DNA of 64,000 nucleotides, from contig CAYZVO010000001.1 in the NCBI GenBank assembly GCA_964481655.1, positions 1 to 64,000 of the forward strand. Reading direction: 5' to 3'. Positions 11,273 to 20,100 of this stretch are shown here, in pieces. A model generated the notes under the pieces. That model ran no database searches and was not told where the DNA came from. It was given only the letters and a program-made list of their open reading frames with translations. Positions within the stretch are counted from its first letter, which is position 1. Every line of letters begins with the position of its first letter. The position numbers and the translations under genes are program-made. This DNA comes from CALDOK01 sp964481655. Lineage in GTDB: Bacteria > Myxococcota_A > UBA796 > JAFGLY01.

Positions 11273-12770
11273 ACAGCAGGCCTTCGAGGGCCTCGAGGAT
11301 CTGGGCCTTGGTGGACTTGGTGTTCACCGCCAGCTCGTGCTCCTTGGCGATGGCCAGCAGCTCGGCCTTCTTCATGGAGGCCTTCCAGGTCTTCTCTACG
11401 GTCGGGGCGGCGGGGGCCTCTTCGGCGGGCTCGTCGACGGGGGCGTCGTCGGCACCCTCGGCGGCCTCGGCCAGCTCGGCCAGGTCCGGCATGGGCGGAG
11501 GCTCGACCAGGGTGGCCTGCTCGAACAGCCAGTCCAGGACCTTCTCTTCCAGCAGGCGGGAGCGCAGGGTGTCCACCGCGCCCTCTTCCTGCATCAGGTA
11601 GCCCTTGATGGCCTCGACGCGCTGGCCGCGCTCGTCGGCGATCTTCTGGTAGGTCTCTTCCAGGTCGGCGTCGGACACGTCCAGACCCTCGGCGCCGCCG
11701 ACGGCCTCGAGCAGCAGGCCGGCCTTGACCGCGAAGGTGGCGCGCTCACGGAGCTGCTCCATGACGTCCGGGCCGAGGTCGAGCTTGTTGGGGTCGCCGC
11801 CCTGGTACTGGTGCATCACGCGACGCTCCATGATGAGCATCTCGAGCTGCTTGCCCACCAGCGCGCGCGGGGCGTGCAGGTCGTGGGCTTCCACCAGCTT
11901 GGCGAGCAGGGCCGAGCGGGCCATGCCGCGGGCCTGCTCTTCCATGGGCTCCTTGATCTGCTGGGCGAGCGCAGCGCGCATGCCCTCGACGCCACCCTCG
12001 AAGCCGAGCTCGGCGGCGATCTCGTCGCTGGCATCCGGCGCCTTCGAGGACTGGATGGAGACGACCTTGATGGCGGCCTGCAGGGTGCGGTCCTTCAGCT
12101 GCTCGAGCTCGGTGGTGTCGGCGATGGTGACCTCGGCCTGCTTCTCGTCGCCCTTCTTCATGCCGATCATGAGGGCGTCGACGCCGGGGTAGTAGCGCTC
12201 GGAGCCGAGCTGCACGGAGGTGCCGGCCTCGCTGACGACTTCTTCGTCACCGTCGGTCAGGACCAGCTCGGTGATGGCGATGTCGCCTTCGGCGAGCTCG
12301 TGGGAGTCGTCGGTGATCTCGACGATGCGGGAGGCGGACTCGAGCCGCTGGGCCATGGCCTGGTCGATGGCGGCTTCGGGCACGTCGAGATCGAGGAAGG
12401 GGACCTCGATGCCCTTGTACTCGCCGAGCTCGACGCTGGGCTTGACCTCGACCACCAGGGCGAAGGCGAAGTCGGAGCCGGGCACCACGCCGTCCTGCTC
12501 GACGCCGGGCTGGCCCAGCACCTCGAGCTCGGGGCGGACCTGCTCCCAGCCTTCCTGGATCAGCTTGCCGGCCACATCGGCGGTGACCTGCTTGCCGAAG
12601 CGCATCTCGAGGACCTTGCGGGGCACCTTGCCGCGGCGGAAGCCGGGCAGGCGCACGCGACCGGACAGCTGCCGGTAGGCCTGGGACAGTTCGCTGTTGA
12701 CGCGATCGGAGGGGATGGTGAAGCGGATGCGCCGGGTGATGGCGTCGACCTGTTCGACGTCGTAGCTCAT
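11271..12770 (-). CDS. tig: Trigger factor with an extra C-terminal SAP/Rho-N-like domain
   Basis: The 499-aa ribosome-associated chaperone and peptidyl-prolyl isomerase has an N-terminal ribosome-binding domain with a signature variant (LPGFRRGKVPRKVLEMRFG), a central FKBP-like domain (about 160-245) and a helical C-terminal chaperone domain. It is longer than usual (about 430-450 aa). After a Pro/Glu/Ala-rich linker (about 430-460) the last 40 residues (MKKAELLAIAKEHELAVN then TKAQILEALEGLL) look like a SAP or Rho N-terminal helix-extended-loop-helix, a nucleic-acid-binding fold. It heads the tig, clpP, clpX, lon block and lies downstream of tRNA-Leu. Confidence 0.95.
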   Translation of the reverse strand: MSYDVEQVDAITRRIRFTIPSDRVNSELSQAYRQLSGRVRLPGFRRGKVPRKVLEMRFGKQVTADVAGKLIQEGWEQVRPELEVLGQPGVEQDGVVPGSDFAFALVVEVKPSVELGEYKGIEVPFLDLDVPEAAIDQAMAQRLESASRIVEITDDSHELAEGDIAITELVLTDGDEEVVSEAGTSVQLGSERYYPGVDALMIGMKKGDEKQAEVTIADTTELEQLKDRTLQAAIKVVSIQSSKAPDASDEIAAELGFEGGVEGMRAALAQQIKEPMEEQARGMARSALLAKLVEAHDLHAPRALVGKQLEMLIMERRVMHQYQGGDPNKLDLGPDVMEQLRERATFAVKAGLLLEAVGGAEGLDVSDADLEETYQKIADERGQRVEAIKGYLMQEEGAVDTLRSRLLEEKVLDWLFEQATLVEPPPMPDLAELAEAAEGADDAPVDEPAEEAPAAPTVEKTWKASMKKAELLAIAKEHELAVNTKSTKAQILEALEGLL

Positions 12771-12810
12771 GGAACGCTCGTGGGGCAGGGTGTGGTGAGG
12801 CGGAGGAAGA

Positions 12811-12896
12811 TGGTGCGAGAAGGGGGACTCGAACCCCCACGGGGATCACCCACCGGATCCTAAGTCCGACGCGTCTACCAGTTCCGCCATTCTCGC
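12811..12896 (-). tRNA. tRNA-Leu (TAG)
   Basis: The 86-nt class II tRNA has a long variable arm and an encoded CCA (12813-12811). The acceptor GCGAGAA pairs with TTCTCGC, the discriminator is A, and the loop CTTAGGA gives anticodon TAG. It lies 40 bp upstream of tig on the same strand, a placement seen in other proteobacteria. Confidence 0.95.
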
Positions 12897-13036
12897 CTCG
12901 AGGGCTACGGCTTCGGGAAGCTGTCGAGGGGGGCGGAACCCACGTTGTGGGCGGCGAGAGCCGCCTGCTGTACGGCCGGGGCCGTATGCTGCCCGCCCTC
13001 GGGACTTCCGTAGACCGTAAGGGGGGAGAGAAAGGG

Positions 13037-13113
13037 TGGTGGGCCAACCAGGAATCGAACCTGGAACCTGCGGATTAAGAGTCCGTTGCTCTGCCTAGTT
13101 GAGCTATTGGCCC
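13037..13113 (-). tRNA. tRNA-Lys (CTT)
   Basis: The 77-nt gene includes CCA (13039-13037). The acceptor GGGCCAA pairs with TTGGCCC, the loop CTCTTAA gives anticodon CTT, and the T-arm is AGGTTCGATTCCT. It is the middle gene of a His-Lys-Leu tRNA row. Confidence 0.95.
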
Positions 13114-13137
13114 ACCGAGAAAAAATTGAAAGACGTA

Positions 13138-13214
13138 TGGGGTGAATGATGGGATTTGAACCCACGACCTCCAGGGCCACAACCTGGCGCTCTAACCAGC
13201 TGAGCTACACCCAC
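13138..13214 (-). tRNA. tRNA-His (GTG)
   Basis: The acceptor GTGGGTG pairs with CATTCAC. A G at -1 (complement of C13215) faces C73, the identity feature of tRNA-His. CCA is encoded (13140-13138). The loop TTGTGGC gives anticodon GTG. It is the first gene of the His-Lys-Leu row. Confidence 0.95.
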
Positions 13215-13323
13215 CACAGGGCCGCGCGGGATTATAGGATCGGGCCGAAACGCGCAAGTCCCGAGATCGCTTTCCGGGCGCCCTGCGGGGGCCTGATCGC
13301 GCGAAGCTGACCGATCTACCCAG

Positions 13324-16300
13324 CTATTCGCCGCGCAACGGAATCTGTGTCGGCGGCTCGATGCCCGGCCAGCCCACGGGGACGTCGGCCAGGTCTTCTG
13401 CGAGCAGGACCTCGAGCAGCGCGGCGCTGTCCAGGGGAGCGGCCGGGGGCATGGCCGCGGCCAGCAGCAGGGCCGTCACGGGATCCTCCCGCAGGGGCAA
13501 GGCGCCAGCGGCGGGCAGCAGCGGCGGCACGGAGCCCTCGAGGCCCGCGGGCAGCCAGGGCAGCGGGGCGGCCTGTGCGCGGGGGGACCACCAGTCGTCG
13601 GTGATGGGGAGCTGGACCTCTCCCAGGGCCACCAGCAGGCCGAGGGGGTCGGTCCAGGGGCCCTCGTGCTCCCAGGGGCCGGGGTCCCAGCTGGTGGTGC
13701 TGGCGCCGTCGATGGTGGGCCAGCGCACCTGCTCGTCGGGCGCGGGCCAGCCGAGGGTCTGCCAGGGGAACAGCTGGGTCGCCGGGGAGGTGGGCAGGCC
13801 GCTCAAGGGCTCCCGGGCGTCAGCGGGGCCGAGGGAGGGCCCCCCGGGGAAGAGCATGATGCGCCCGCCGTCGGCCAGCAGGCCCGGGTAGCCCAGGTCT
13901 CGGAGGCCTCCGGGGGTGGACATGGCCATGTAGGGGTCACCCTCGGGGAACAGGGCCAGCTCTCGGTAGCCACCCAGCCCCGTGATCAGGGCGATCTGGC
14001 CCTCGCTCCCTGCCAGCACGCCGACGTCAGGCTCCCCGAGCAGGACCGCGCCCTGGCCGCGCTCGTGCAGCCCCAACAGCTGGCCGTCCAGGAAGCTCAG
14101 GAGGGTCTCGCCGTCGTGGGTGCGGATGGCCTCGGGGCGCCCGAAGGGGTCCCAGGCCACATGCCAGCTGGCGACAGGCTCGCCTCCGACGGCGTCGGTG
14201 ATGGTCACGGACAGCAGCCGCCCCAGCTCGTCGTGCTCCAGCAGGGCCGTGCCTGCGTCGCCCACCGCGGCCTGTACGGTGCCGGCCGCGTCGAGCTCGA
14301 AGTCCAGATCCCGCCGCGCCACACCCCACGCCGGCGCGGCCAGGTCGATCTCGGCGCGGAGGGGGCGCCCCTCGCTGTCGGTCTCCACCAGCACGGTGCC
14401 CGGCGGGCCCTCGTGGCGTCCGGGGAACACCGACCAGGCCTGGGTCTCCCCCTCGATGGACAGCAGCTCGTCGTTGGGGCCGTAGCGATGGTGCTGGGTG
14501 CCGGAGGCGTCGGTGAGGGCCGAGAGGCGTCCGAGGGGGTCGTAGCTGGCGCTGCCTTCGTACAGCGTCCGGCCTGAGGGGTCCTCGAGCAGCAGGCTCC
14601 GCCGGGTGCTGCGATCCTGGTCGATGCGCAGCAGGCTGCCGCCGGGGAAGCGCACGAGCACGGGGCGGCCGGCGCTGTCCCGCTGGATGCCGAGGGCGGC
14701 TCCGCCCGGCCCCTCGATGCGGGCGGGTCGCCCGTCCGAGGCCCGTCGCCAGCGCAGCTGGAGCCCGAACAGCTCGGCCTGCTGGGGGAGCCCCCGGGGA
14801 TCCCGCTTCAGGGTGGTGGTGGCGCCGGGTGCTTCGAGGGCGCTGACCAGGCCGATGTCGTCGCGCCGGATCGTCCAGCGCTGAGCGCCCTCTGCGATCG
14901 CCCGCAGCCGCCCGGCGGGGTCCCGGGACAGGCCCCAGTCGCGGTCGCCGAGCACGACGCGCCGCACCAGGCCCGCCGCGTCCCGCTCCAGCTCGATGGA
15001 GCCGGTGGGCCAGCGGATGGCGCTGACCCGGCCAGCCATGTCCCGGACCCACTCGACCAGGCTCGACTCGCCATCTCCGACCAGGGCTGTGGGTCGACCC
15101 TGCATGTCGCGCTGGACCTGGACGCCGCGGTCGGCCAGCTGCAAGCGCTGGGTGTCGCCCCGGGCGTCCCGGCTGATGGCGAGCTTCGATCCGTCGGGTC
15201 GCAGCCAGGAGGCGATGCGCCCCACGGCGTCGCGGCTCCAGCCCGTGAGTCGCCCCAGGGGGTCGGTCACCCGGGTGATGGTGCCGTCGGTCCGACGGTC
15301 CATGCGGATCTTGGCCTGCCCGATCTGCAGGGTGGTCAGCCCGCCGCCTGGGCTCCGCTCCCAGTCCGCCATGACCCCGTCGGGCATGCTGACCCCGCGG
15401 ACCCGGGAGAGGCGGTCGAACAGCAGCTTCCAGGAGCCCCCGCTGGGCATGGTGACGGTCCCCGGGGTGGTCCCGGTCCAGTCGGACAGCCGGGTCTCGG
15501 CGCCCGCGGCGTCGATGATGGTCTGGACGCGTCCGGTGCCGTCCCGCTCGATGCGCGTGCTGCCCTTGGTGCCGTGGACGATCTCCCGCACACGGCCCGC
15601 CTGGTCGTAGCGGAGCCCGGTCGTGCCGCTGCCGTCGGAGAGCTCCGTGACGCGACCGGCGCCGTCGAGGCGGTAGCCGCGCACCCGACCCGCGGGGTCG
15701 CTGATGGTCACCCGGCCGTCCTCGTCGTCCCAGCCGAGCCGCCAGGGCCCACCCATCGGCCCCACCAGGCGTTGCAGTCGGGCGCTGTCGTCGAGCTCGA
15801 TGGTCCAGCGGCTGCCGTTGGGGGGGCGCAGGGCCACCAGCGATCCCTGATCGTCGTGCTCGAGGATGGTGCTGTAGCCAGCGGGGTCCTTCCAGCCCGC
15901 GATCCGCCCGCCGTCCAGCAGCAGGGTCGCGCTGCGTCCTGCGGGGTCCCGCACGGTCACGCCCTCGTGCCCACGCTGGATGGTCCAGGCCATCCCGCTG
16001 GCGTCCACGGCCTGCTGCAGGCCTTCGTCGCCCCAGTCGAAGCGCCAGCGCGCGGTCCCGGGGCCGTCGATGCGCACCACCCGGCCGCGATCGTCCCAGC
16101 GCAACACCGCCCGTGAGCCGTCGGACCACAGCAGCGCCTCGAGCTGGCCCTCGCTGTCGTAGAGGTAGCGGTGCTGCAACCCTCCGGCCGCGGCCACCGA
16201 GGCCAGGCGGCCCTGGTCGTCGTAGCTGTAGCGGACGGTCTCGCCGCTGGGGTCCCGGGCCACGCGATCCCGGCGGCTGCCGATCACCCGGGCCTCGTCG

Positions 16301-16902
16301 ATTTCGATCGTGCGCCCATCGGGAGCCTGGATGGTCGCCAGCCCGTCTTGGCCCCAGGTCTGCAGCAGGCCCCCGGGGGTGTCTTCGTCCCGGGCGAGCA
16401 GCAGCCCGTCCGGCGCGTAGCGCTCGAGGTGGCCGTCGCTCGTGGTCAACTCGTAGCCGTCGTGGGTGCAGCGCAGGGTGTCGCCCGCGTCGTTGTCCAG
16501 CTCGCTCCCCGCGATGCAGTAGCGCTCGTCGAGGGTCGTGAAGGCCGGGGGGAAGGCGGGGAGCCGCTCTCCGTGCTCCCTCACGGGATGGATCACCCCG
16601 TGGTCCTCGATGTGCAGGCGGGTGTCACCGCGCCAGGCCCAGCCCCCGTCGGTCCACCGCCGCGCCAGCACCAGGGGCTCCGGGCTGCCCGCGCCCCGCA
16701 GATCCACGACCTCGAGCCCGGGGGCCCCCGTGCGGGGGTCGACCACCAGCACGCCTCGGTCCTCGGTGCGCTGGCTGGCGGCGTCCGGCGGCAGGGGGCC
16801 GAACCAGGTGGCGCCCGACGGGCCCAGCAGGGCGGTCGGGCGAGCCAGCGCCGGCCCGCTGAGCGCGAGCGCGGCGAAGGCGATCAGGGTCGCGCGAGCC
16901 AG
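13324..16902 (-). CDS. Secreted RHS/YD-repeat protein with DPLGL core end and unique C-terminal tail
   Basis: About 1190 aa. Most of the protein is a run of YD/RHS repeats (patterns such as YDDQGRLASV, WDDRGRVVRIDGPG, YDSEGQLEALLWSDGS), which form a closed beta-cocoon in RHS toxins. Near residue 1090 it has TDPLGLLVAL, resembling the DPxGL motif that ends the RHS core, followed by about 105 unfamiliar residues. The start is uncertain. GTG 16752 gives no signal peptide, but the frame is open upstream to CTG 16902 and there encodes LARATLIAFAALALSGPALA, a good signal peptide. GTG 16913 overlaps the upstream stop (GTGA) but is out of frame, so a 1-2 base sequence error or a rare start is likely. 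No toxin domain or immunity gene is recognised. Confidence 0.75.
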   Translation of the reverse strand: MARATLIAFAALALSGPALARPTALLGPSGATWFGPLPPDAASQRTEDRGVLVVDPRTGAPGLEVVDLRGAGSPEPLVLARRWTDGGWAWRGDTRLHIEDHGVIHPVREHGERLPAFPPAFTTLDERYCIAGSELDNDAGDTLRCTHDGYELTTSDGHLERYAPDGLLLARDEDTPGGLLQTWGQDGLATIQAPDGRTIEIDEARVIGSRRDRVARDPSGETVRYSYDDQGRLASVAAAGGLQHRYLYDSEGQLEALLWSDGSRAVLRWDDRGRVVRIDGPGTARWRFDWGDEGLQQAVDASGMAWTIQRGHEGVTVRDPAGRSATLLLDGGRIAGWKDPAGYSTILEHDDQGSLVALRPPNGSRWTIELDDSARLQRLVGPMGGPWRLGWDDEDGRVTISDPAGRVRGYRLDGAGRVTELSDGSGTTGLRYDQAGRVREIVHGTKGSTRIERDGTGRVQTIIDAAGAETRLSDWTGTTPGTVTMPSGGSWKLLFDRLSRVRGVSMPDGVMADWERSPGGGLTTLQIGQAKIRMDRRTDGTITRVTDPLGRLTGWSRDAVGRIASWLRPDGSKLAISRDARGDTQRLQLADRGVQVQRDMQGRPTALVGDGESSLVEWVRDMAGRVSAIRWPTGSIELERDAAGLVRRVVLGDRDWGLSRDPAGRLRAIAEGAQRWTIRRDDIGLVSALEAPGATTTLKRDPRGLPQQAELFGLQLRWRRASDGRPARIEGPGGAALGIQRDSAGRPVLVRFPGGSLLRIDQDRSTRRSLLLEDPSGRTLYEGSASYDPLGRLSALTDASGTQHHRYGPNDELLSIEGETQAWSVFPGRHEGPPGTVLVETDSEGRPLRAEIDLAAPAWGVARRDLDFELDAAGTVQAAVGDAGTALLEHDELGRLLSVTITDAVGGEPVASWHVAWDPFGRPEAIRTHDGETLLSFLDGQLLGLHERGQGAVLLGEPDVGVLAGSEGQIALITGLGGYRELALFPEGDPYMAMSTPGGLRDLGYPGLLADGGRIMLFPGGPSLGPADAREPLSGLPTSPATQLFPWQTLGWPAPDEQVRWPTIDGASTTSWDPGPWEHEGPWTDPLGLLVALGEVQLPITDDWWSPRAQAAPLPWLPAGLEGSVPPLLPAAGALPLREDPVTALLLAAAMPPAAPLDSAALLEVLLAEDLADVPVGWPGIEPPTQIPLRGE

Positions 16903-16909
16903 GATGGCC

Positions 16910-19900
16910 TCACGGCGCTCCGACGTAGAGGAACGCGCCCCAGTAGGACGGGTCGGCCTGGCCGCCGTCGGCGCCCAGGGTGTTCACCAGGGTCTCCCGG
17001 GCCTCGGCCAGGGCGCGGGCCGGTGCCCGATCGCGGTTGAGGGCGTCGTAGACCGAGGTGAGGTAGCGGGAGCGCAGGATGGGCGGCGGGTTCCACATGG
17101 CCACCAGGACGCCGTTGGCGCCGGCTTCGCGCAGCGCCTGTGCGCGCACGAGCTGGACCTCGGGGCTGGGGCCGGTGCTGAGCACCACCAGCCTCGCGTC
17201 GGTGTTGGTGCAGGCCAGCTCGGGGAGCTTGGTCTCGCCGTCGGTCCACAGGAAGCCCCCCGACGGGCTGGCGGGGATGCCGGCCAGGTGGAGGTAGCGG
17301 GCGGTCGCCAGGTTGTCGTCGAACGACGACTGGACGGCCTCGGAGCCCTGCTTGATGAGGGAGTAGCCGCCGCCGAACAGGCGGGCGATGGAGGAGGTCT
17401 CACCCTGGGGCTTGAGGCCGGCCTCGAGCATGGTGCGGGTGACCTCGTCGGTGACCGCGAGCTCTTCCTGGGTCATGTCCTCCAGGTTGCTCATCTCCTC
17501 GCGGGAGATGCCGAGGAAGTCCGGCTTGTAGCCACCCTCGGGCTCGGTCTTCTCGGGTCTGCCTTCGCCCAGGAAGGGCAGGGACGACACGGTGCGGATG
17601 TCGGCCAGGTAGCGGCGGCCCTCGATCTGCTCCGGGAGCACCGCCCAGGGCAGGCGCATCAGGTCCGGGTCGGCGACGACCAGGTAGCGGGCGATGCCCA
17701 CCAGGTCGCCCACGACACCGTCGATCACGTCCCGGCGGAAGCGGTCACCGTCCCGGGGATCGGTGGCGCCGCCGCCGAAGGCGCGGCCCTGCGTCAGGGC
17801 GTCGAGGTAGCCCTGGACCGAGTCGCGGAGGCGATCGGGCTTGTCGAAGCGCTTGACCTTGGTGATCGAGGGCGTGACCAGGAGCAGCTCGCCGGAGTCC
17901 GTACCCAGGCGGATGGAGAACAGGGCGGTCTCGGAGAACTCGGTCCGGACACCGGCCACGTCCAGGGGGGCGGACATGGTGGCGAAGCAGGCCTGCTCCG
18001 GGATGGCGGCGATGGTGGCCGCGCGCGCCTCGGTGGGGAACGGCGCGGTGCCGGCCAGCCACAGCAGCGTGCGAGCCTGCTCGCGGCTGTAGGCGTCCGC
18101 GAAGCTGCCCTTGGTCTCGTCGTCAAGGCCGATGGTCCAGTCGTAGCCGACGGACACGGCCATGCGCTGGAAGTCGCGGTAGTGGGAGAACTCGTGCAGG
18201 GCCAGCAGGGCGTCCTCGCCACCCTTGTTGGTCAGGTCGATGGCCAGGTCGACGTCCTGGTCGAGCCCGGGGCCGTCGGCGCCGTCCAGCGCCAGCACGG
18301 GGGACCAGCGGCCCTGTCGGCGCACCGGCAGGCTGGTCATGGCCCGGTCGTAGGCGCCCTTGGCTTCGCCAGCGGCGCCAGCGCGCAGCGCCTCGCGGGC
18401 CTCGGCCCAGGCGGCGATGCCGGTGGTGGGCTCGGTTCCTCGCTCGACGGGAGCGAAGAGGCCGCGCCATGCGGTGACCGTGGCCGGCTCGTCCGCCATC
18501 TCGGGCAGGGCGACGGCCTGGCCCAGGGCGCCCCGCCGGATGGCGAGCTCGGCCTGCAGCGGCGCGGTCGCGTCGCCGCTCAGGGCCTCGATGGCTGCGG
18601 CAGAGACGTCGGTCTGGTGGACCACGCGGGCGTGGCGCTCCAGCGCCAGGTTGGACTCGATGATGCTGGTGGCCCAGCCCAGATCGGTGGCGGCCTGCAC
18701 GGCGGCCTGCGCAGCGGGGATGGCTTCGTCCTGGCCGAACCAGGCCCAGGACAGGGCGAGCTTGGCGTCCACGGCCAGCGGGCCGGCGAGATCTGCTGCG
18801 GCCAGGGCCTCCCGGGCGGTGGCCAGGTCGCCCTCGCACTGAGCGGCCAGGCCCTTGGCGATGGCGGCCTGTGCGTCGGGGAGTTCGCTGGCGGCGGCGC
18901 TGAGGGCGTCGAGGTCGCACAGGCGCCAGGCGGCGCGGGCCATGGCCTGGGCGACGGCGGCGTCGGCCTCGCCGGGCTCTTCCGGCGCCAGGGCGGCGGT
19001 GGCCAGCTCGAGGCCTTCGCGCAGCTCGCCGGCCGCGATCACGGCGTCGATGGTGAAGGTGGTCGCGGTCGCGCGCACCGGGCTCGGGCCCTCGGGGAGC
19101 GCCCCGAGGTGCGTGCGGGCCAGCTCGGCGGCCTTGTCGCCTTCGCCCTGGACCAGCATCAGGTGCAGGCCGCGGGACAGCAGCTCGGTGGCGGCGACGG
19201 TGTTGTGGGCGGCGAGCAGCGCCTCGGCGGCGGCGATGGCCACCGGCGCGGCCTCGGCGGGATCCTCGATGAGCGCCAGGCGAGCCTGGGCGGCGGCGAG
19301 GACGGCGCGGGGGTCGTCGCTGGCAGCGACGGTGTCCAGCTCGGCCTTGATGGCGTCGAGCAGTTCCTCGTCCTGCTGTTCGGTCAGCAAGGTCGCCCGC
19401 AGCAGCGCGGCGCGCCAGCCGGTCAGCTCGGCGGCCTTGGCCTGCAGGGGCTCCCGCTTCTTGGCGTTGGTCTCTCCGAGCAAGAGCAGCAGGGCGTCCC
19501 TGGGTTGCTCCGGGTCGAGCTCGGCGGTGGCCAGCTCGGCGCCCGCGCGCATGGCCTCGGCCTCGAAGCCCGCGGAGGCCTCGGGGGCGGACCCGCGCCG
19601 CGCGGCCGGCGCGGCCGCGGCGGGGGGGGGGCGGCCGGCCGCCAGGGCGAGGGTCGCGCGCAGGGTGTGGTGGCGCGCGTCTTGCCCACCGATGGCCTCG
19701 GTGACCGAGAGTCGATCCAGCAGCTCACCGGGCTTGCCGGAGCCGAGGGCGCAGAGCTCGAGCGCGTACCAGAGGGTCGCGTCGTCGGCGTGCTCGCCGA
19801 GCAGCGCCTCGATGGCTGCGGTCGCGGCGGCGAGATCCCCCGCCTCCACGAGCCCCATGGCTTCTTCCATGGGGTCGACTTCGGGCTCGGGCTCGGGCTC

Positions 19901-20008
19901 GGGCTCGACCTGGACATCCGTGGGTTCCGGCTCTGGTACGGGCTGGGTGTCTTCGGTACCGCAGCCGACGGCCCAGAGAATCGAGAACAGCAGGGGCAGG
20001 GTCTTCAC
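16910..20008 (-). CDS. Lipoprotein with TPR-like repeats and a degenerate CHAT peptidase domain
   Basis: The 1032-aa protein starts MKTLPLLFSILWAVGC, a lipoprotein signal (Cys16), then a Pro/Glu linker. Residues about 45-600 are Ala/Leu/Glu-rich helical repeats of TPR type. The C-terminal part (about 780-1032) resembles a CHAT caspase-like domain: the catalytic-histidine strand is present (ARYLHLAGIP), as is the final NGVLVAMWNPPP strand. The cysteine strand, normally LSAC, reads VVLSTGPS, so the nucleophile is missing. It is therefore probably a non-catalytic or altered CHAT. It lies between the RHS gene (overlapping GTGA) and the pseudokinase, in the same direction. A poly-G run at 19621-19631 is a possible sequencing weak point. 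Confidence 0.75.
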   Translation of the reverse strand: MKTLPLLFSILWAVGCGTEDTQPVPEPEPTDVQVEPEPEPEPEVDPMEEAMGLVEAGDLAAATAAIEALLGEHADDATLWYALELCALGSGKPGELLDRLSVTEAIGGQDARHHTLRATLALAAGRPPPAAAAPAARRGSAPEASAGFEAEAMRAGAELATAELDPEQPRDALLLLLGETNAKKREPLQAKAAELTGWRAALLRATLLTEQQDEELLDAIKAELDTVAASDDPRAVLAAAQARLALIEDPAEAAPVAIAAAEALLAAHNTVAATELLSRGLHLMLVQGEGDKAAELARTHLGALPEGPSPVRATATTFTIDAVIAAGELREGLELATAALAPEEPGEADAAVAQAMARAAWRLCDLDALSAAASELPDAQAAIAKGLAAQCEGDLATAREALAAADLAGPLAVDAKLALSWAWFGQDEAIPAAQAAVQAATDLGWATSIIESNLALERHARVVHQTDVSAAAIEALSGDATAPLQAELAIRRGALGQAVALPEMADEPATVTAWRGLFAPVERGTEPTTGIAAWAEAREALRAGAAGEAKGAYDRAMTSLPVRRQGRWSPVLALDGADGPGLDQDVDLAIDLTNKGGEDALLALHEFSHYRDFQRMAVSVGYDWTIGLDDETKGSFADAYSREQARTLLWLAGTAPFPTEARAATIAAIPEQACFATMSAPLDVAGVRTEFSETALFSIRLGTDSGELLLVTPSITKVKRFDKPDRLRDSVQGYLDALTQGRAFGGGATDPRDGDRFRRDVIDGVVGDLVGIARYLVVADPDLMRLPWAVLPEQIEGRRYLADIRTVSSLPFLGEGRPEKTEPEGGYKPDFLGISREEMSNLEDMTQEELAVTDEVTRTMLEAGLKPQGETSSIARLFGGGYSLIKQGSEAVQSSFDDNLATARYLHLAGIPASPSGGFLWTDGETKLPELACTNTDARLVVLSTGPSPEVQLVRAQALREAGANGVLVAMWNPPPILRSRYLTSVYDALNRDRAPARALAEARETLVNTLGADGGQADPSYWGAFLYVGAP

Positions 20009-20100
20009 GGTTCGCTCCTGATTCCTTCGAGGCGAGGCGCCATCCTACCACGTCGTGGCCGGGCGCAAGCACGGGGTGGGCCGGAGTCGGTCTGGGGCGG

